In this document: positions 1-6,455 of the stretch, in pieces
How positions within the stretch are numbered: the stretch's first letter is position 1
Layout: each line of letters opens with the position of its first letter
From: Microcaldota archaeon
GTDB lineage: Archaea; Micrarchaeota; Micrarchaeia; Anstonellales; Anstonellaceae
Reading direction: 5' to 3'
NCBI GenBank assembly: GCA_026396335.1
Contig: JAPLWZ010000010.1
Location: 1 to 13,281 of the forward strand
Length of the DNA: 13,281 bases
The notes under the pieces: model-generated
What the model saw: only the letters and a program-made list of their open reading frames with translations
The model's database searches: none
What the model was told of the DNA's origin: nothing
Position numbers and translations under genes: made by a program

Positions 1-131
1 TAATGGGGCGCCGAAGGCGCCCGCGCCGCCGCTGGTCATGCTTGTTTTTCTCAGAAGAAGAAACTATGCGAGCTGTATCCCCCGCCTGAAGGCGGGTTCG
101 CTCGCTTCGCTCGCGGATTTAGCTCGCGAGC
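1..131. repeat. cluster of GC-rich inverted repeats at the left edge
   Basis: Three inverted repeats lie here. GGGCGCC (6-12) pairs with GGCGCCC (16-22) across GAA. CCCGCC (81-86) pairs with GGCGGG (91-96) across TGAA. GCTCGCG (109-115) pairs with CGCGAGC (125-131) across a 9-nt loop that contains the stop codon of the minus-strand gene at 119-610. Between the last two is the direct and mirror-symmetric repeat TTCGCTCGC-TTCGCTCGC (97-114). No convincing gene is visible in 1-118. I infer that this is a dispersed palindromic element or 3'-end structure, because the repeats are back to back and non-coding. Its copy number elsewhere in the genome cannot be seen from this window. Confidence 0.6.
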
Positions 132-610
132 ATCATCTTAAGCTCGTCCGGAACGGCGATATCGACTGCAACTGCCTCGATTTCCACGCCCTTGGATTGG
201 AAGAACTTCACGGTGTCAAGCGTGTTTGGCGAAGAAGAAGACTTGCCATCAAAACCGCTTCCGGCGTCAAGGAAACGGATTTTTTTCTTTCCTTCCAGGC
301 TTTCGCATGCCCCCAGGTCGAACTTAAAGTTTGCGCCGGCGCGGGTTTCAAGCGAGGTTTGCGTAAGCAGGCGCCTGAAAAATCCGCGCTTGTTGCCGCT
401 ATTCAGGATAAACTGCAGCCTGTCCTCAAGGCTCGGGAAAGATTTTCCATCCAGCGCTCCTAAGGGAAACCGCTTCATCTCTTTTTTTGCAAGCGAGGCA
501 AGAAGGACGTAGGTGGAATCAAACGAGCCGTCAAGGCCCATTCTTTCCCGCGTGGCAGCTAGGCGGGATACGAACGCCCATGTGTTTGCGACGGGTATTG
601 TTTTTTGCAT
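119..610 (-). CDS. probable truncated class I SAM-dependent methyltransferase (N-terminal part)
   Basis: 163 residues. The N-terminal 110 residues are mainly charged and helical. At 112-119 comes RFLDAGSG, which resembles methyltransferase motif I (the glycine loop that binds S-adenosylmethionine), and at 142-151 VEIEAVAVDI, a beta strand ending in an acidic residue (D150) as expected of motif II. The protein stops 13 residues later, whereas a class I fold needs roughly another 100 residues for strands 3-7 and the target-binding residues. The stop codon lies inside an inverted repeat (109-131), and the three downstream minus-strand frames in 1-118 show no continuation. I therefore think the gene has lost its 3' part or was interrupted by the repeat cluster. 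The start ATG at 610 follows GGTGGT by 6 nt, a plausible SD. It lies 37 nt after the stop of the ECF S component gene, so the two are probably co-transcribed. The substrate is unknown, and the methyltransferase reading rests on two motifs only. Confidence 0.6.
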   Translation of the reverse strand: MQKTIPVANTWAFVSRLAATRERMGLDGSFDSTYVLLASLAKKEMKRFPLGALDGKSFPSLEDRLQFILNSGNKRGFFRRLLTQTSLETRAGANFKFDLGACESLEGKKKIRFLDAGSGFDGKSSSSPNTLDTVKFFQSKGVEIEAVAVDIAVPDELKMMLAS

Positions 611-647
611 GTTAATACCACCCGATTCGGGGGGCGCTTATGCCTTC

Positions 648-1334
648 TCAAGCGAAGAGCACGTAGCGGCGGTCAATTGAGAGTACCCCCGATTTTACCA
701 GTGCATCCACGCGGCTGAAGAGCGTGTTGAATACAATGTAGGATACGGAGATGCCAGAGGCGAACATCAATCTTTCGAATGCCACTACCGGTATCAGTGC
801 AATCCAGAGCGCGGGTGTGCTCGGCAACAGGTAAAGGAATACTATTGAGCCTATTGCGTGCGCAGTAAATGTGGAGCCAAGCGACCTGATGAATAAGTGC
901 TCTGGGAGCGCGAGCGCGATCACCGGAATGAGCCAGTAGAGGGAGTAAATCCATGCCTGTCCACCTATCGGGTGAAGCATGAAGAGTGCCATGCATGCAA
1001 GAGGCACTATTGCCTGCGCGATTTTTCCTTTTGCGTACTTCGCGAAGTAGAGCGCTGCAAAGAGCATAGGCGCGAGCCGCAGTATGTTGATGAGATCGAC
1101 CGACTTGCCGAGCCACACGAACGAGACGACCTGCGCGAGAAGCACGGAAAGGATGCCTGCGCCTGCGCCAAGGAAGCCACCTGCAATTGGGCCCATGAAC
1201 TGGAAGAATGTGAATGTTTGATTAGGCGCGCCTAGCACTGTAGAGAAGTTTATGTTGCTTGCAACGAGTGCGAGCACTGTGAAGAGCGCGATGAAAGCGA
1301 GCCCCTTGGCTGACACGACGTTTTCTATTTTCAT
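648..1334 (-). CDS. ECF-type transporter S component-like integral membrane protein
   Basis: 228 residues, very hydrophobic, with about six membrane segments (roughly residues 10-30, 44-75, 82-98, 107-123, 130-146 and 155-200) separated by short loops. The N-terminal segment followed by a polar stretch and a Gly/Ala-rich second helix (PIAGGFLGAGAGILSVLLAQ, 49-68) is typical of substrate-binding S components of energy-coupling factor importers, which capture vitamins or metal ions and work with a shared EcfT/EcfA module. No EcfT or ATPase gene is in this window, so a shared module elsewhere would be required. The substrate cannot be told from sequence. The start is supported by GGGGTGG, 4 nt upstream of ATG. 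The gene lies 127 nt from the 858-residue gene and is followed after 37 nt by the methyltransferase-like gene, suggesting a two-gene transcript. Another small polytopic membrane family remains possible. Confidence 0.65.
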   Translation of the reverse strand: MKIENVVSAKGLAFIALFTVLALVASNINFSTVLGAPNQTFTFFQFMGPIAGGFLGAGAGILSVLLAQVVSFVWLGKSVDLINILRLAPMLFAALYFAKYAKGKIAQAIVPLACMALFMLHPIGGQAWIYSLYWLIPVIALALPEHLFIRSLGSTFTAHAIGSIVFLYLLPSTPALWIALIPVVAFERLMFASGISVSYIVFNTLFSRVDALVKSGVLSIDRRYVLFA

Positions 1335-1351
1335 ATTTCCACCCCGTACAT

Positions 1352-1363
1352 TGATTGCGATTG
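1352..1363 (-). promoter_or_regulatory. 12-nt leader motif shared with mcm
   Basis: On the minus strand this reads CAATCGCAATCA and ends 17 nt before the ATG of the ECF S component gene. The identical 12 bases occur at 6223-6234, 16 nt before the mcm ATG. An adjacent palindrome-like GCGAT-TG-ATCGC covers 1357-1368, and a 10-bp palindrome TCTAATTAGA lies at 1372-1381. Its place in the leader suggests a regulatory or translation-related site. The function is unknown. Confidence 0.4.
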
Positions 1364-1407
1364 ATCGCTCGTCTAATTAGAAGACGTTTTTACTATATGC
1401 CCTAGAT

Positions 1408-1419
1408 GGATTTAAAACC
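1408..1419 (-). promoter_or_regulatory. TATA box for the ECF S component gene
   Basis: The minus strand reads GGTTTTAAATCC, an archaeal TATA-like element. A start about 25 bp on would fall near 1387, giving a leader of about 50 nt. A second AT-rich element (CATATAGTAAAAA, 1387-1399) could serve instead and would start transcription near 1368. Confidence 0.45.
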
Positions 1420-1461
1420 GTATGGAATAGTGGCACGCGAATGGCGCACGAGCAGCGCGCG

Positions 1462-4038
1462 TCAGGGCTTGCGGCTCTGTTTTTCTATCTCTTCAGCGCA
1501 GCGCAGTGCCCAGTAGGGAAGGGAACGATTCAGGAAACGGGAGAGATTCGTCGCCACTTTGTGCTGCAAATAAATCTGTGTCTCGTCCCACTCGCCAATT
1601 TTGCCTTCTGGCTTTTCCATGAAATTTGGGTAAAACTCGACTATCTTGTCAAGCATCATATCATCCTGCTTGCCGATTATTTTGGGCAGGTTTTCACCGA
1701 GCTTGTTTGTGATCCAGCCTGCAAGAAGCTCCTTCTCATCAGCAAGAAAAATGGCAAAATGGCTGGTCTTCAGGTTTCGTTCGTAAAGATTTTTCTTCAC
1801 TGTCTCGAATATTGGCCAGTCCTTGTTGGAAATTTCAAATGCCTGCTCGAATATCAGCGCAAGCGGGCTGTTTTCATTCACTTCGGTTTCCTTGTCAAGA
1901 TTGTATTTATCAGCCAGGCGAGAGCCTGCATTCACCTTCCCAAGGACAAAATCCATAGGCATCTGTCGGCCATAGAGCACTTCCGCCAAATCCTTTTGCT
2001 CTATGAAATCCGCCCCCGCGCCTTTGCCATCATCCGCCTTATTCGGCGAAGGCATTGGAACGCTTTTCAGATGGCCTTCTACTTCGAAGTACATCTTCTG
2101 GTCCTTTGTCGCTTCATCTAAGCCAACCCAATACGGAACAGTTATGACTTGTCCGCGGACCTTGCTTTTTTCCTGCCCTGTTGCGTACGACTCAAGGTCG
2201 CTTGGCGTTTTCTGGAGGCGCCTCTCCATGCCAAGATGCCCGATTATCTGCCCCTTCAGCCCGTATTTTTCACACAGGCGGTAAAGTCCAGCATCGTTTT
2301 CCAGCCGTTCTGCTATGAATTGGACGTGATCGCGGCCAGGCTCTACCAATGACCGGTAGATTGCCTGGTCGATCGGCGTTGCATAGTATTTGACTTTGTC
2401 AAGCTGCGACTTGCGCTTGTAATTAGTGTGCTCCTTGTGTGACTCCCTAACGTCGCTTAGCAGCCATGCGAGCGCGGGCGCTGAATTTTCCATGCCCTTT
2501 ATGAGCACGTCAATTTCAGTATCCAGTGCGTCGATCTTAAGTTTTGATTCTTCCTTGGAGTTCTTTGCGTTTTTCACAAGGTCAGATATTGCGCTGGCTT
2601 CCTTTGCCCCGTTATCGCAGAAGCCAAGCATCCTGCTTTGCAGGGTTTTGGAACCCTTCCACTTTGCCCTAAGCTCGTTCTCCTTGTCCCTGTCCTTGAA
2701 CGCCTTTTTGTTTTTTGAGAATATTGAAAAGTCGTGTTTGTAATTTTCCATTTCCGTCTTGCATTTTTTCGTATAGGCATCGCATGCCTCGGCAAAGTTT
2801 TCATTGTTCGCCAGCCAGCGCGCAAGCCCTGATTGCTCATTGGAAACTGGAGAAAGATTGGCTGCGATACTTGCTATCATTTTTTTGATGTTGTTGCCGT
2901 GCGGGTAATTCTTGAATTGCTCTGACAAAACATAGAGATCCCCGAGCTTGTAAATTATCTCCTTACTCTGCTCAGCCACACCACATATGAGTTCAAAGCA
3001 TTCCGGCGGGCTTGAATTTGAGGTTTTCACTTTTTGCAATAGGAGCTTTAGGGCGTCATCTATGTCACTGGTCAGTTTGATGAGTCCGTTGACTCCTTTG
3101 ATGAACTGACACAGGCTATCCTGGAATGCGGCCTTGTCTGCCGCCCCCACGCCGCTTTCAATCCGCTCCACCAGGCGCTGCAGCTCCCAGAACTGGTCCT
3201 CTGACTGGTGCTCCAATTCGCCCACCCCGATTGCGCGGTTGAGCGCCAATGCATAGCCAGTTTTCTTTGCAGGATTGTAAATCCAGTTCTTCAATTCTTC
3301 CTGGTCAGGGTAGCATTCCGCAAATGAATGCGCAGACTTTTTGCCAATGGGCCAGGTAAGTGCTACACCAATGATTACCCCTTCAGGAATCTCGTTTTGG
3401 AACCGCCCGGGCTGCTCCATTTCCTTGCGGAGCGCTGCCGCCGCATCCATTTTGGCTATTACCTCATCCATCTTGGAAATGCAGGCCGGGGTCACGCATG
3501 ATTCCTGCATCAGCAAATCGCGCTGCCTCATCCATTTGTCCATCTCATCGCGCAGGGCACAGAGGTCCTTGATTGCTTCATCTGAAAATCCGCCCTTGTC
3601 CATTGCGTCGATTTTCGCTATTACTTTTTCGGGCTCGGCATGGTCCGGCTCGGCGTACAATTTTGCACCCATCAGCTTTTCCACGCGTGTGCGATGATAC
3701 TTATGACGGACGTATGCTACGCTAAGATCAATATCTTGGTCCCGGTACAACCGAAAACCAATGGTGTCGGACGTAATGCCGGCTGGATCAAATGCATTGT
3801 ATTTCCCGCTGTCCGTTGGCACGAAATTGATCTTGTAGTTCCCCGCAGGAAAGTTGGTTTTGTCGACGATGTAGGAAACCACCTCGCGCGCAACTTCCAG
3901 CCTGAGGCGCGTGTGGTGCTCTACCGACTCCTTGATGAGTGATTTTGAATAGACTAGTTTCTCGTTGTTGAACTGGCTGGCGCTGGAAAAATCGGTAATT
4001 GGCTTATCGTTCTTGCTTTTTCCCAATAGGTTAATCAT
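1462..4038 (-). CDS. large cytoplasmic protein of unknown function, coiled-coil rich
   Basis: 858 residues. I do not recognise a family. There is no signal peptide and no membrane helix, so a soluble cytoplasmic protein is likely. The first 120 residues look globular (NFPAGNYKINFVPTDSGKYN, 63-82, is a beta-type stretch). Residues about 130-210 and 430-560 are highly charged, rich in Lys, Glu and Ala, and look helical or coiled-coil. The C-terminal third (about 560-840) is again mixed alpha/beta, with many aromatic residues. Cysteines are scattered (for example CVTPAC near 180) and form no obvious zinc site. No nucleotide-binding loop or catalytic motif stands out. The start ATG at 4038 lies 29-38 bp downstream of a strong TATA box, so the mRNA is leaderless or nearly so; there is no clear SD. 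Codon use looks like that of mcm, so recent transfer is not indicated. It lies 77 nt after mcm but has its own promoter. Confidence 0.9.
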   Translation of the reverse strand: MINLLGKSKNDKPITDFSSASQFNNEKLVYSKSLIKESVEHHTRLRLEVAREVVSYIVDKTNFPAGNYKINFVPTDSGKYNAFDPAGITSDTIGFRLYRDQDIDLSVAYVRHKYHRTRVEKLMGAKLYAEPDHAEPEKVIAKIDAMDKGGFSDEAIKDLCALRDEMDKWMRQRDLLMQESCVTPACISKMDEVIAKMDAAAALRKEMEQPGRFQNEIPEGVIIGVALTWPIGKKSAHSFAECYPDQEELKNWIYNPAKKTGYALALNRAIGVGELEHQSEDQFWELQRLVERIESGVGAADKAAFQDSLCQFIKGVNGLIKLTSDIDDALKLLLQKVKTSNSSPPECFELICGVAEQSKEIIYKLGDLYVLSEQFKNYPHGNNIKKMIASIAANLSPVSNEQSGLARWLANNENFAEACDAYTKKCKTEMENYKHDFSIFSKNKKAFKDRDKENELRAKWKGSKTLQSRMLGFCDNGAKEASAISDLVKNAKNSKEESKLKIDALDTEIDVLIKGMENSAPALAWLLSDVRESHKEHTNYKRKSQLDKVKYYATPIDQAIYRSLVEPGRDHVQFIAERLENDAGLYRLCEKYGLKGQIIGHLGMERRLQKTPSDLESYATGQEKSKVRGQVITVPYWVGLDEATKDQKMYFEVEGHLKSVPMPSPNKADDGKGAGADFIEQKDLAEVLYGRQMPMDFVLGKVNAGSRLADKYNLDKETEVNENSPLALIFEQAFEISNKDWPIFETVKKNLYERNLKTSHFAIFLADEKELLAGWITNKLGENLPKIIGKQDDMMLDKIVEFYPNFMEKPEGKIGEWDETQIYLQHKVATNLSRFLNRSLPYWALRCAEEIEKQSRKP

Positions 4039-4066
4039 AGACTACCTGTTATAATAAGTGGCTTTT

Positions 4067-4076
4067 TATTTATAAA
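4067..4076 (-). promoter_or_regulatory. TATA box for the 858-residue protein gene
   Basis: The minus strand reads TTTATAAATA within a longer AT-rich run, near-ideal for an archaeal TATA box. Transcription would start near 4045, about 7 nt before the ATG at 4038, giving a leaderless or nearly leaderless mRNA. Confidence 0.65.
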
Positions 4077-4115
4077 GCTTTGCCTGTTTACGGCGTTAGA
4101 AAGAATTAGCCCGAT

Positions 4116-6206
4116 TTAGCCGCTCTGCTCTACTACCTTGACAAAACCAGGGCGCACCTTGTAGAGTTCGCTCCTGTAAATAAGGTCCTCGATTATCCGC
4201 CTGCCTGTCACTTCGTCTATGCCTTCGCCTGCCGCTTCCTCAATGACACGGACTATTTCCGCTGCGCCAAGCTGAGCCTGCAGGCGCTTCACAATGCTGA
4301 GGACTGAGTTTATCTTGTCAAGCTGGGCGGTGCGGGGCCTTCCGGTCATGAGTATGTCGCTGTCTATTTTTCCTGTTGCCCTGTCGGTTGAAACTTGGGC
4401 AAGAACATATTCGGTGAGCCTGATTGCGCGCTCCGCGTCATATGCCTCTACGACATTCGAGAGGCGAATTTTTGCGGATGCCTCAGACATCCTGATTAAT
4501 CCCTCAATCTGCCGGGGGGTGATTGGCACCGCGCGGTCAGCCTTTCCTTTTTCGCGCAGTTTCACATAGAAGTCCTTTATCTTGTCAGATGCCGCCTGAG
4601 AGAGGATGGGCTTTACCGTGCGCCTTGCGTAGGAAACATATTTGCGCAGGAATTCCGCAGACACTGTTGGCGTGACGCCAGATTTTACCCGCGATTCTCC
4701 GAACTCCGCTGCGGAGCGGTGGGTGGAAAGCATGTATTCGGCGAGCTTTGTGTCCTTCACCACGTCCATTACGTCGAGAATCGGAAAAATTAAATCAAAT
4801 CGAGACAAAATAGTGGGCGGGATATTGAACTGCTCGCCCGGGAGTTTTGTTTCGTCGAAGCGGCTGTACTTCGGGTTTGCGGCTGCCAGAATACCTGTCT
4901 TTGCCTTGAAGCGCGCCACAATGCCTGCTTTTGCAACCGATACAGTCTGCGATTCCATCACTTCGTGCATTGCCGCGCGCTCGTTGTCATCAATCTTGTC
5001 AAATTCGTCAACACCTGCTATGCCGCCGGATGCAATGACAAGCGCGCCTGCCTTCAATGTCCAGCCGCCGTCGCCAAGCTCGTCCTTTTCCGCGCTTGCG
5101 GTCAAGCCGACGCCTGTAACTGATTTTCCCGATACGTAGATTGCCTTTGGCGCAATCGTGCACATTGACTGCAGGAAACGGGTTTTCGCCGCGCCCGGGT
5201 CACCGATGAGAAGGATGTGTATGTCATCGCGGATGGGCGCGCCGCCTGCCATGTGCTTGTCTTTTGTCCCGCCGAAAAGCTGCAAGGCGAGCGCTTCTTT
5301 TACCTCGTCATGGCCGTAGATGCCGGGCGAGACTGACTCGCGGATTTTTTCATATATGTGAGGATCGGTTGAAAACTCGCGGATTTCCTGCTCTTCCTCC
5401 TTGGTAGTGTCAAGCTCGTCGAATTCCTTCTGGGTTTTTTGTATGTGGACTACGTCAAGATAGCGCTGGTATACCTGCACCGCGTCGGTCTTGCCTCCTT
5501 TCTTTGTTTCAGGGTGGATGCGCATGATTGCAGTTATTTCCACCGTTTCGCCGGGCGTGGTTGAATTCACCAGATCGTCTTCAAAAAGTATTGTTATTGT
5601 GGCCGCGGGCGCGCCGCCTTTCAGGCGCTCAAGGAGTTCCTGCATCTGCCCCCATTGCATGTCCACGAAATAGGATTCATCTTCATCCAGCTTGAGCGCG
5701 CGGCGCTTGCAGGAGTCGCACACCTGCGGTGTCACACTCGAGCGGGTCATCGGGACTTTTACCGTGGAATCGCACATCTGGCATTTGTACACGGCGATTT
5801 TCACCTTGTGCCGCATCTCCACGCGCTTGGTTATCACGCCCTTTACGCTTATCATTTCGCGGATGAGCTTGGAGCCGATATCCTGCACAAGAAGGCCGTT
5901 GTCCGGCAGGTTGAAAAAGCGTACGTGCGGCTCGAATGAGATGTCCGGCTCCGGGTGCGCGGTCTTGAAGGATACGCCCTGCGAAGCCACAAGCGCTTGC
6001 TCGGCTGCGGCCATTAATGTGTCTGGCTGCTTGATGAGAAGGTCGGCAAGCGCGGAATCGAACCTTTCGAGTTCCTGATAGTCCACCACCAGGCTCTTTT
6101 GTGCAGGGTAATGGATGAGAAGCTGGTTTATTTTTGCCGTTAGTGCGACAGAGTAGAACTCCTCAAATTTGTCAACGTACGGCGCAATGTCTACTTCTGA
6201 TGCCAT
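4116..6206 (-). CDS. mcm: replicative DNA helicase MCM
   Basis: 696 residues, the normal length for archaeal MCM, the hexameric 3'-to-5' helicase that unwinds the replication fork with GINS and Cdc45/RecJ-type partners. The N-terminal domain carries a zinc site C142-x2-C145-x17-C163-x2-C166 inside the OB fold. The AAA+ domain has the MCM Walker A GDPGAAKT at 335-342 (alanines in place of the usual GK[ST] pattern, characteristic of MCM), Walker B GVDEFDK around 398-404, sensor 1 Asn444 in AAANP, and the arginine finger Arg469 in LSRFDL. The last 80 residues fit the C-terminal winged helix. All catalytic residues I looked for are present and the gene appears intact. The leader is long if transcription starts at the TATA box at 6401-6410, because about 170 nt of strongly structured sequence would precede the ATG. 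The SD is weak (GGGTGTGGG ahead of the start). Downstream is the 858-residue gene on the same strand. Confidence 0.98.
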   Translation of the reverse strand: MASEVDIAPYVDKFEEFYSVALTAKINQLLIHYPAQKSLVVDYQELERFDSALADLLIKQPDTLMAAAEQALVASQGVSFKTAHPEPDISFEPHVRFFNLPDNGLLVQDIGSKLIREMISVKGVITKRVEMRHKVKIAVYKCQMCDSTVKVPMTRSSVTPQVCDSCKRRALKLDEDESYFVDMQWGQMQELLERLKGGAPAATITILFEDDLVNSTTPGETVEITAIMRIHPETKKGGKTDAVQVYQRYLDVVHIQKTQKEFDELDTTKEEEQEIREFSTDPHIYEKIRESVSPGIYGHDEVKEALALQLFGGTKDKHMAGGAPIRDDIHILLIGDPGAAKTRFLQSMCTIAPKAIYVSGKSVTGVGLTASAEKDELGDGGWTLKAGALVIASGGIAGVDEFDKIDDNERAAMHEVMESQTVSVAKAGIVARFKAKTGILAAANPKYSRFDETKLPGEQFNIPPTILSRFDLIFPILDVMDVVKDTKLAEYMLSTHRSAAEFGESRVKSGVTPTVSAEFLRKYVSYARRTVKPILSQAASDKIKDFYVKLREKGKADRAVPITPRQIEGLIRMSEASAKIRLSNVVEAYDAERAIRLTEYVLAQVSTDRATGKIDSDILMTGRPRTAQLDKINSVLSIVKRLQAQLGAAEIVRVIEEAAGEGIDEVTGRRIIEDLIYRSELYKVRPGFVKVVEQSG

Positions 6207-6222
6207 CTCTGACCCACACCCA

Positions 6223-6234
6223 TGATTGCGATTG
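6223..6234 (-). promoter_or_regulatory. 12-nt leader motif shared with the ECF S component gene
   Basis: The minus strand reads CAATCGCAATCA, identical to 1352-1363, and ends 16 nt before the mcm ATG (17 nt in the other copy). Downstream of both copies comes a G-rich SD-like stretch. Identical sequence at nearly the same distance from two unrelated genes suggests a shared regulatory site. Confidence 0.4.
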
Positions 6235-6248
6235 GATAATCACGACAA

Positions 6249-6380
6249 CCTCGCCCGCCCGGATCTCATCATGGAGACGGTCAACAGTTAGCGCCTTCTG
6301 CTAAGCTGCGTGGCGAGGTGTGTGTTCCACACCCGACACCCGGGAAAGATATGCCCGGATGCCCTCGAGCGTCTCGAGGG
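6249..6380 (-). other. structured intergenic segment: candidate ncRNA or structured mcm leader
   Basis: Several stems cover nearly the whole segment. CCTCGCC (6249-6255) pairs with GGCGAGG (6312-6318) and encloses two small hairpins (TCTC/GAGA at 6264-6277 and TTAGC/GCTAA at 6288-6304), giving a three-way junction. Next come GGTGTG/CACACC (6317-6333, which shares two bases with the outer stem), CCGGG/CCCGG (6340-6358) and a perfect 8-bp hairpin CCCTCGAG-CGT-CTCGAGGG (6362-6380). I placed it on the minus strand because the TATA box at 6401-6410 would start transcription almost exactly at the base of the last hairpin. I compared it by eye with tRNA, 5S rRNA, SRP RNA and RNase P RNA signatures and found no convincing match. 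It is either a separate small RNA or an unusually long leader of mcm. Confidence 0.4.
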
Positions 6381-6400
6381 GGAAGTTAAGTGCCATTAGG

Positions 6401-6410
6401 CTATAAATAG
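6401..6410 (-). promoter_or_regulatory. TATA box upstream of the structured segment and mcm
   Basis: CTATAAATAG (minus strand CTATTTATAG) is a strong archaeal TATA element. On the minus strand it would start transcription near 6379, at the 8-bp hairpin. It is nearly symmetric, but on the plus strand it would only lead into the 3' end of an opposing gene, so I favour minus. Confidence 0.55.
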
Positions 6411-6455
6411 GTTTCTGGACCGAGGTGCCGATGCCAGAGCCATTAAAGCGGGATT

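Noticed and set aside
1..39. Minus-strand ATG at 39 opening MTSGGAGAFGAPL to the left edge
   Set aside because: Only 13 codons are visible, they overlap a GC-rich hairpin, and no SD or TATA box supports the start. It may be the beginning of a gene beyond the window, but the evidence is too thin.
38..463. Plus-strand open frame opposite the methyltransferase-like gene
   Set aside because: Its stretch RLKAGSLASLADLA is simply the translation of the inverted and direct repeats at 81-121, and it lies antisense to a better-supported gene.
1441..2121. Long plus-strand open frame opposite the C-terminal part of the 858-residue gene
   Set aside because: It is antisense to a much longer frame with its own promoter, has no SD or TATA box of its own, and its composition looks like a shadow translation.
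6262..6275. Box C-like ATGATGA on the minus strand suggesting a C/D box sRNA
   Set aside because: No box D or D' (CTGA) is found at the right distance.
6249..6318. tRNA-like cloverleaf closed by CCTCGCC/GGCGAGG
   Set aside because: There is no T-loop consensus (TTCRANY) and no plausible anticodon arm on either strand.
6300..6400. Possible 5S rRNA on the plus strand (CCCGACACCCGGGAAAGATATGCCC resembles loop C, and GAAGTTAAG is present)
   Set aside because: The stems of this region (GGTGTG/CACACC and CCCTCGAG/CTCGAGGG) conflict with the 5S fold, the closing helix I is absent, and GAAGTTAAG lies in the wrong place.
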